64,000 nt of DNA from Variovorax paradoxus (GTDB lineage Bacteria > Pseudomonadota > Gammaproteobacteria > Burkholderiales > Burkholderiaceae_C), in the NCBI RefSeq assembly GCF_024734665.1, contig NZ_CP102931.1:6260001-6324000 (forward strand). The letters are read 5' to 3'. This document shows, piece by piece, positions 63,247-64,000 of the stretch (the stretch's first letter is position 1; each line of letters starts with the position of its first letter). The position numbers were made by a program, and so were the translations under genes. The notes under the pieces are model-generated. The model had not been told where the DNA came from and did no database searches. It saw nothing but the letters and a program-made list of their open reading frames with translations.

Positions 63247-64000
63247 GCCTGTTGCACCTCACGCGTGTTCATCATCAGCGGCTTGACCGGCGCCTGCGAG
63301 CGCAGGCGCCCCACCAGTTGCACGGGCACGCCGCTGGCCTGCGCCACGATCTCGGCCGAGGCGTGGCCGCAGAAGCGGCCCTGGCAGCGCCCCATGCCGA
63401 CGCGGCTGAAGGCCTTGGCGCGGTTGACTTCATGGCTGTCCATCTCATTGACGCAGCGGCGCAGTTCGCCTGCCGTCACGGCCTCGCAGCGGCACACGAT
63501 CGCGTCGTCGGGCAGTGCCGCGGCCTGTGCATGCGGCCATGGAAAGGCACGCGCCAGGCCTTCACGGAAGCGATTCATCTGCGCCAGCGTGCGGCGCAGC
63601 GCGGTGGACTCGGCGTCGTAGAGCGCACGGCCCGGCGCATGGCCGAGATCGGCCAGCGCGGCGAGCGCTGCCAGCCGGCCAGCGGCCTCCGCGCCATCGG
63701 CCCCGAGAATGCGAACCCCGTCGCCGGCCAGGTACACGCCCTTGGTGCTGCTGCGGCCATCGGCGTCGATGCGTGGCAGCCACTGCCGGCTCAGCGGCTC
63801 GAATTCGAAGTCGCAGCGCGCAATGTCGGCCAGCTGCGTTTCGGCGCGCAGATGCCAGCCGAGGCCCACGGCGTCGCATTCGAAGCGCTGCTCGCGCCCC
63901 TGCGCATCGCGCACGGCCACGGCCTGCACGCCCAAGCTGTCGTCGCCGTCGATGCGCAGCGGCGCCACGCCCTGCAGCACCGGCACGCCCGCGCGGCGCA
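63243..64000 (-). CDS. OoxA/HcnB-like oxidoreductase, 5' part beyond window edge
   Basis: C-terminal about 252 residues of an FAD/NAD-binding subunit, cut by the window end. The FAD-binding C-terminal part GVYLAGDGVRILGADGAEAAGRLA and a [2Fe-2S] BFD-like domain (cysteines in CRCEAVTAGEL and GRCQGRFCGH) are visible. It partners the gene at 62086, and its stop overlaps that gene's start. Opine-oxidase and cyanide-synthase subunits share this layout, so the name is not fixed. Confidence 0.8.
   Translation of the reverse strand, partial: RRAGVPVLQGVAPLRIDGDDSLGVQAVAVRDAQGREQRFECDAVGLGWHLRAETQLADIARCDFEFEPLSRQWLPRIDADGRSSTKGVYLAGDGVRILGADGAEAAGRLAALAALADLGHAPGRALYDAESTALRRTLAQMNRFREGLARAFPWPHAQAAALPDDAIVCRCEAVTAGELRRCVNEMDSHEVNRAKAFSRVGMGRCQGRFCGHASAEIVAQASGVPVQLVGRLRSQAPVKPLMMNTREVQQA

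Overview
The window is a gene-dense, high-GC bacterial chromosome segment of about 64 kb. It carries no rRNA, tRNA, CRISPR or transposase that I can see. The divergent bamE(omlA)/fur pair, an orphan Bug/TctC-type binding protein, the hpf-ptsN-hprK block, split pntAA/pntAB/pntB genes and the protein sequences together suggest a betaproteobacterium of the Comamonadaceae, most like Variovorax. That placement rests on recognising families and gene order, not on a search.

Layout. 1-4 kb: holA (cut by the window edge), lptE and leuS on the minus strand. 4.1-8.8 kb: an orphan Bug-type binding protein overlapping an opine-dehydrogenase-like gene, then two carboxymuconolactone-decarboxylase-fold proteins and a flavin monooxygenase. 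8.9-20.9 kb: a complete glycogen/alpha-glucan cluster on the plus strand (GH13 alpha-glucosidase, glgB, glgX, glgC, glgA, glgP). It is split between glgB and glgX by a roughly 594-bp imperfect palindrome. 20.9-26.1 kb: exbD-exbB-dapB, bamE/fur, hprK-ptsN-hpf. 26.5-31.4 kb: a UvrD/Rep-type helicase, corA with a possible regulatory leader, a DUF1275 membrane protein and mtnN. 31.4-41.8 kb: a dpp-type peptide ABC transporter, an acyl-CoA ligase and the proton-translocating transhydrogenase pnt. 42-48 kb: an orphan response regulator, a DUF4019 protein, a Nudix hydrolase, mnmA, a second acyl-CoA ligase and a luciferase-like oxidoreductase. 48-54.3 kb: poorly characterised genes, including a VanW-glycosyltransferase fusion, a SUKH-like protein and a repeat-containing periplasmic protein. 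54.5-57 kb: a biotin ECF transporter (bioY-bioN-bioM). 57-64 kb: a PEP-mutase-family enzyme, an M14 peptidase, a YebC-family protein, GFA, HAD and cupin proteins, and an amine/opine-oxidase-like pair running off the window.

How the genes work together. The glycogen cluster holds synthesis (glgC, glgA, glgB) and breakdown (glgP, glgX, alpha-glucosidase). hprK-ptsN-hpf belongs to nitrogen-PTS signalling and ribosome hibernation. leuS-lptE-holA and bamE-dapB-exbB-exbD look like two halves of one housekeeping block separated by about 17 kb of accessory genes.

The most unusual signal is the glgB-glgX palindrome. Its arms contain nested hairpins that keep pairing while differing in sequence. The coding DNA beside it shows opposite strand skews: G/T-rich in the 3' end of glgB, C/A-rich in the 5' end of glgX. 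This could be the footprint of repeated breakage and resection at the palindrome.
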